Assembly (NCBI RefSeq): GCF_018294505.1
Contig: NC_057814.1
Span: 42,183,725-42,247,724, forward strand
DNA: 64,000 nucleotides
DNA from: Triticum aestivum
Lineage: Eukaryota; Streptophyta; Magnoliopsida; Poales; Poaceae
Reading direction: 5' to 3'
Shown piece after piece: positions 62,587 to 64,000 of the stretch. A model generated the notes under the pieces. It was not told where the DNA came from. It did not search any database and saw nothing but the letters and a program-made list of their open reading frames with translations. The position numbers and the translations under genes are program-made. The stretch's first letter is position 1, and each line of letters opens with the position of its first letter.

Positions 62587-64000
62587 TGTTGGAAATATGC
62601 CCTAGAGGCAATAATAAATTGGTTATTATTATATTTTCTTGTTCACGATAATCGTTTATTATCCATGCTAGAATTGTATTGATAGGAAACTCAGATACAT
62701 GTGTGGATACATAGACAACACCATGTCCCTAGTAAGCCTCTAGTTGACTAGCTCGTTGATCAATGGATGGTTACGGTTTCCTGACCATGGACATTGGATG
62801 TCGTTGATAACGGGATCACATCATTAGGAGAATGATGTGATGGACGAGACCCAATCCTAAGCCTAGCACAAGATCGTGTAGTTCGTTTGCTCAGAGCTTT
62901 TCTAATGTCAAGTATCAGTTCCTTAGACCATGAGATTGTGCAACTCCCGGATACCGTAGGAATGCTTTGGGTGTACCAAACGTCACAACGTAACTGGGTG
63001 GCTATAAAGGTGCACTACAGGTATCTCCGAAAGTGTCTGTTGGGTTGGTACGAATTGAGACTGGGATTTGTCACTCCGTGTAAACGGAGAGGTATCTCTG
63101 GGCCCACTCGGTAGGACATCATCATAATGTGCACAATGTGACCAAGGAGTTGATCACGGGATGATGTGAGTTACGAAACGAGTAAAGAGACTTGCCGGTA
63201 ACGAGATTGAACAAGGTATAGGGATACCGACGATCGAATCTCGGGCAAGTAACATACCGATAGACAAAGGGAATTGTATACGGGATTGATTGAATCCCCG
63301 ACATCGTGGTTCATCCGATGAGATCATCGTGGAACATGTGGGAGCCAACATGGGTATCCAGATCCCGTTGTTGGTTATTGACCGGAGAACGTCTCGGTCA
63401 TGTCTGCATGGTTCCCGAACCCGTAGGGTCTACACACTTAAGGTTCGATGACGCTAGGGTTATAGGGAAAGTATGTACGTGGTTACCGAGTGTTGTTTGA
63501 AGTCCCGGATGAGATCCCGGACGTCATGAGGAGTTCCGGAATGGTCCGGAGGTAAAGATTTATATATGGGAAGTCCTGTTTTGGTCACCGGAAAAGTTTC
63601 GGGTGTTATCGGTAATGTACCGGGACCACCAGCCCCAGNNNNNNNNNNNNNNNNNNNNNNNNNNNNNNNNNNNNNNNNNNNNNNNNNNNNNNNNNNNNNN
63701 NNNNNNNNNNNNNNNNNNNNNNNNNNNNNNNNNNNNNNNNNNNNNNNNNNNNNNNNNNNNNNNNNNNNNNNNNNNNNNNNNNNNNNNNNNNNNNNNNNNN
63801 NNNNNNNNNNNNNNNNNNNNNNNNNNNNNNNNNNNNNNNNNNNNNNNNNNNNNNNNNNNNNNNNNNNNNNNNNNNNNNNNNNNNNNNNNNNNNNNNNNNN
63901 NNNNNNNNNNNNNNNNNNNNNNNNNNNNNNNNNNNNNNNNNNNNNNNNNNNNNNNNNNNNNNNNNNNNNNNNNNNNNNNNNNNNNNNNNNNNNNNNNNNN
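62587..64000 (+). mobile_element. 3' LTR of the Copia element (partial)
   Basis: Identical in start to 55427. The readable part ends at 63638, where an assembly gap runs to the window edge. It lacks about 35 bases present in the left LTR between two CCACC motifs (left copy about 56472-56506). Confidence 0.95.
63639..64000. other. Assembly gap (N) to the window end
   Basis: 362 undetermined bases, starting at nearly the same LTR position as the gap in the left LTR. Confidence 1.

Overview
The window is nuclear DNA from a grass of the wheat tribe (Triticeae). The evidence is the density and type of its transposable elements: BARE/Angela-type Copia LTRs, a long plant LINE, Stowaway MITEs opening with CTCCCTCC, a CACTA terminus, and a long Mutator-like element carrying plant-mobile-domain and B3 genes. 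Plant spliceosomal introns are visible in several broken genes. There is no bacterial operon structure, CRISPR array, tRNA or rRNA gene. Nearly all recognisable coding sequence is transposon-derived or pseudogenic. Only two uninterrupted ORFs (near 34.8-35.3 kb and 44.6-45.1 kb) look like possible genes, and I recognise neither.

1-18 kb: a minus-strand Copia element runs off the left edge (3' LTR to 151, 5' LTR 5399-7466). It sits in a broken Sec1/Munc18 (KEULE-like) gene copy on the minus strand. The same exon is split by a 6.8-kb LINE (7527-14316) with a perfect 16-bp target-site duplication. Five KEULE-like exons are legible from 15916 down to 14333, and the split exon resumes at 7526-7467. 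Beside it lie an mTERF fragment and a trihelix/NAM-associated fragment, so this is a mosaic of gene pieces.

18-29 kb: a field rich in TTGCC/TTGCTT words; a 3.67-kb solo-LTR-like element with 5-bp TSD GTAAG (21152-24822, containing an assembly gap); a 1.4-kb element with imperfect GC-rich terminal inverted repeats; a compound GTT microsatellite; and retrotransposon-like sequence with 87-bp tandem repeats.

29.4-54.7 kb: the main discovery. An 81-bp terminal inverted repeat at 29386 recurs inverted, with one mismatch, at 54684. Both ends are flanked by the 9-bp direct repeat TCCTGAGGG. The outside DNA is an 87-bp minisatellite whose register is restored exactly when the 25,299-bp segment and one TSD copy are removed. 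This marks the whole interval as one giant Mutator-like insertion. Inside it are the 3' end of a B3-domain gene cut by a CACTA terminus, CACTA-type minisatellites, a foldback element, the two uncharacterised ORFs, a DUF295/F-box-type pseudogene with a partial tandem copy, several local duplications, two long hairpins, a 58-bp LINE insertion with 16-bp TSD, a SINA-like RING fragment, a Stowaway MITE with an internal empty-site control, a near-perfect palindrome at 50.64 kb that may join two MULEs, and a plant-mobile-domain pseudogene with four in-frame stops.

54.7-64 kb: the rest of the minisatellite, then the RNase H end of a LINE (minus strand) cut by a plus-strand Angela/BARE-type Copia element (from 55427). 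Its two LTRs are about 99% identical by hand count, and its gag-pol remains recognisable but heavily mutated. Assembly gaps lie at 23417-23847, 56547-56961 and 63639-64000.
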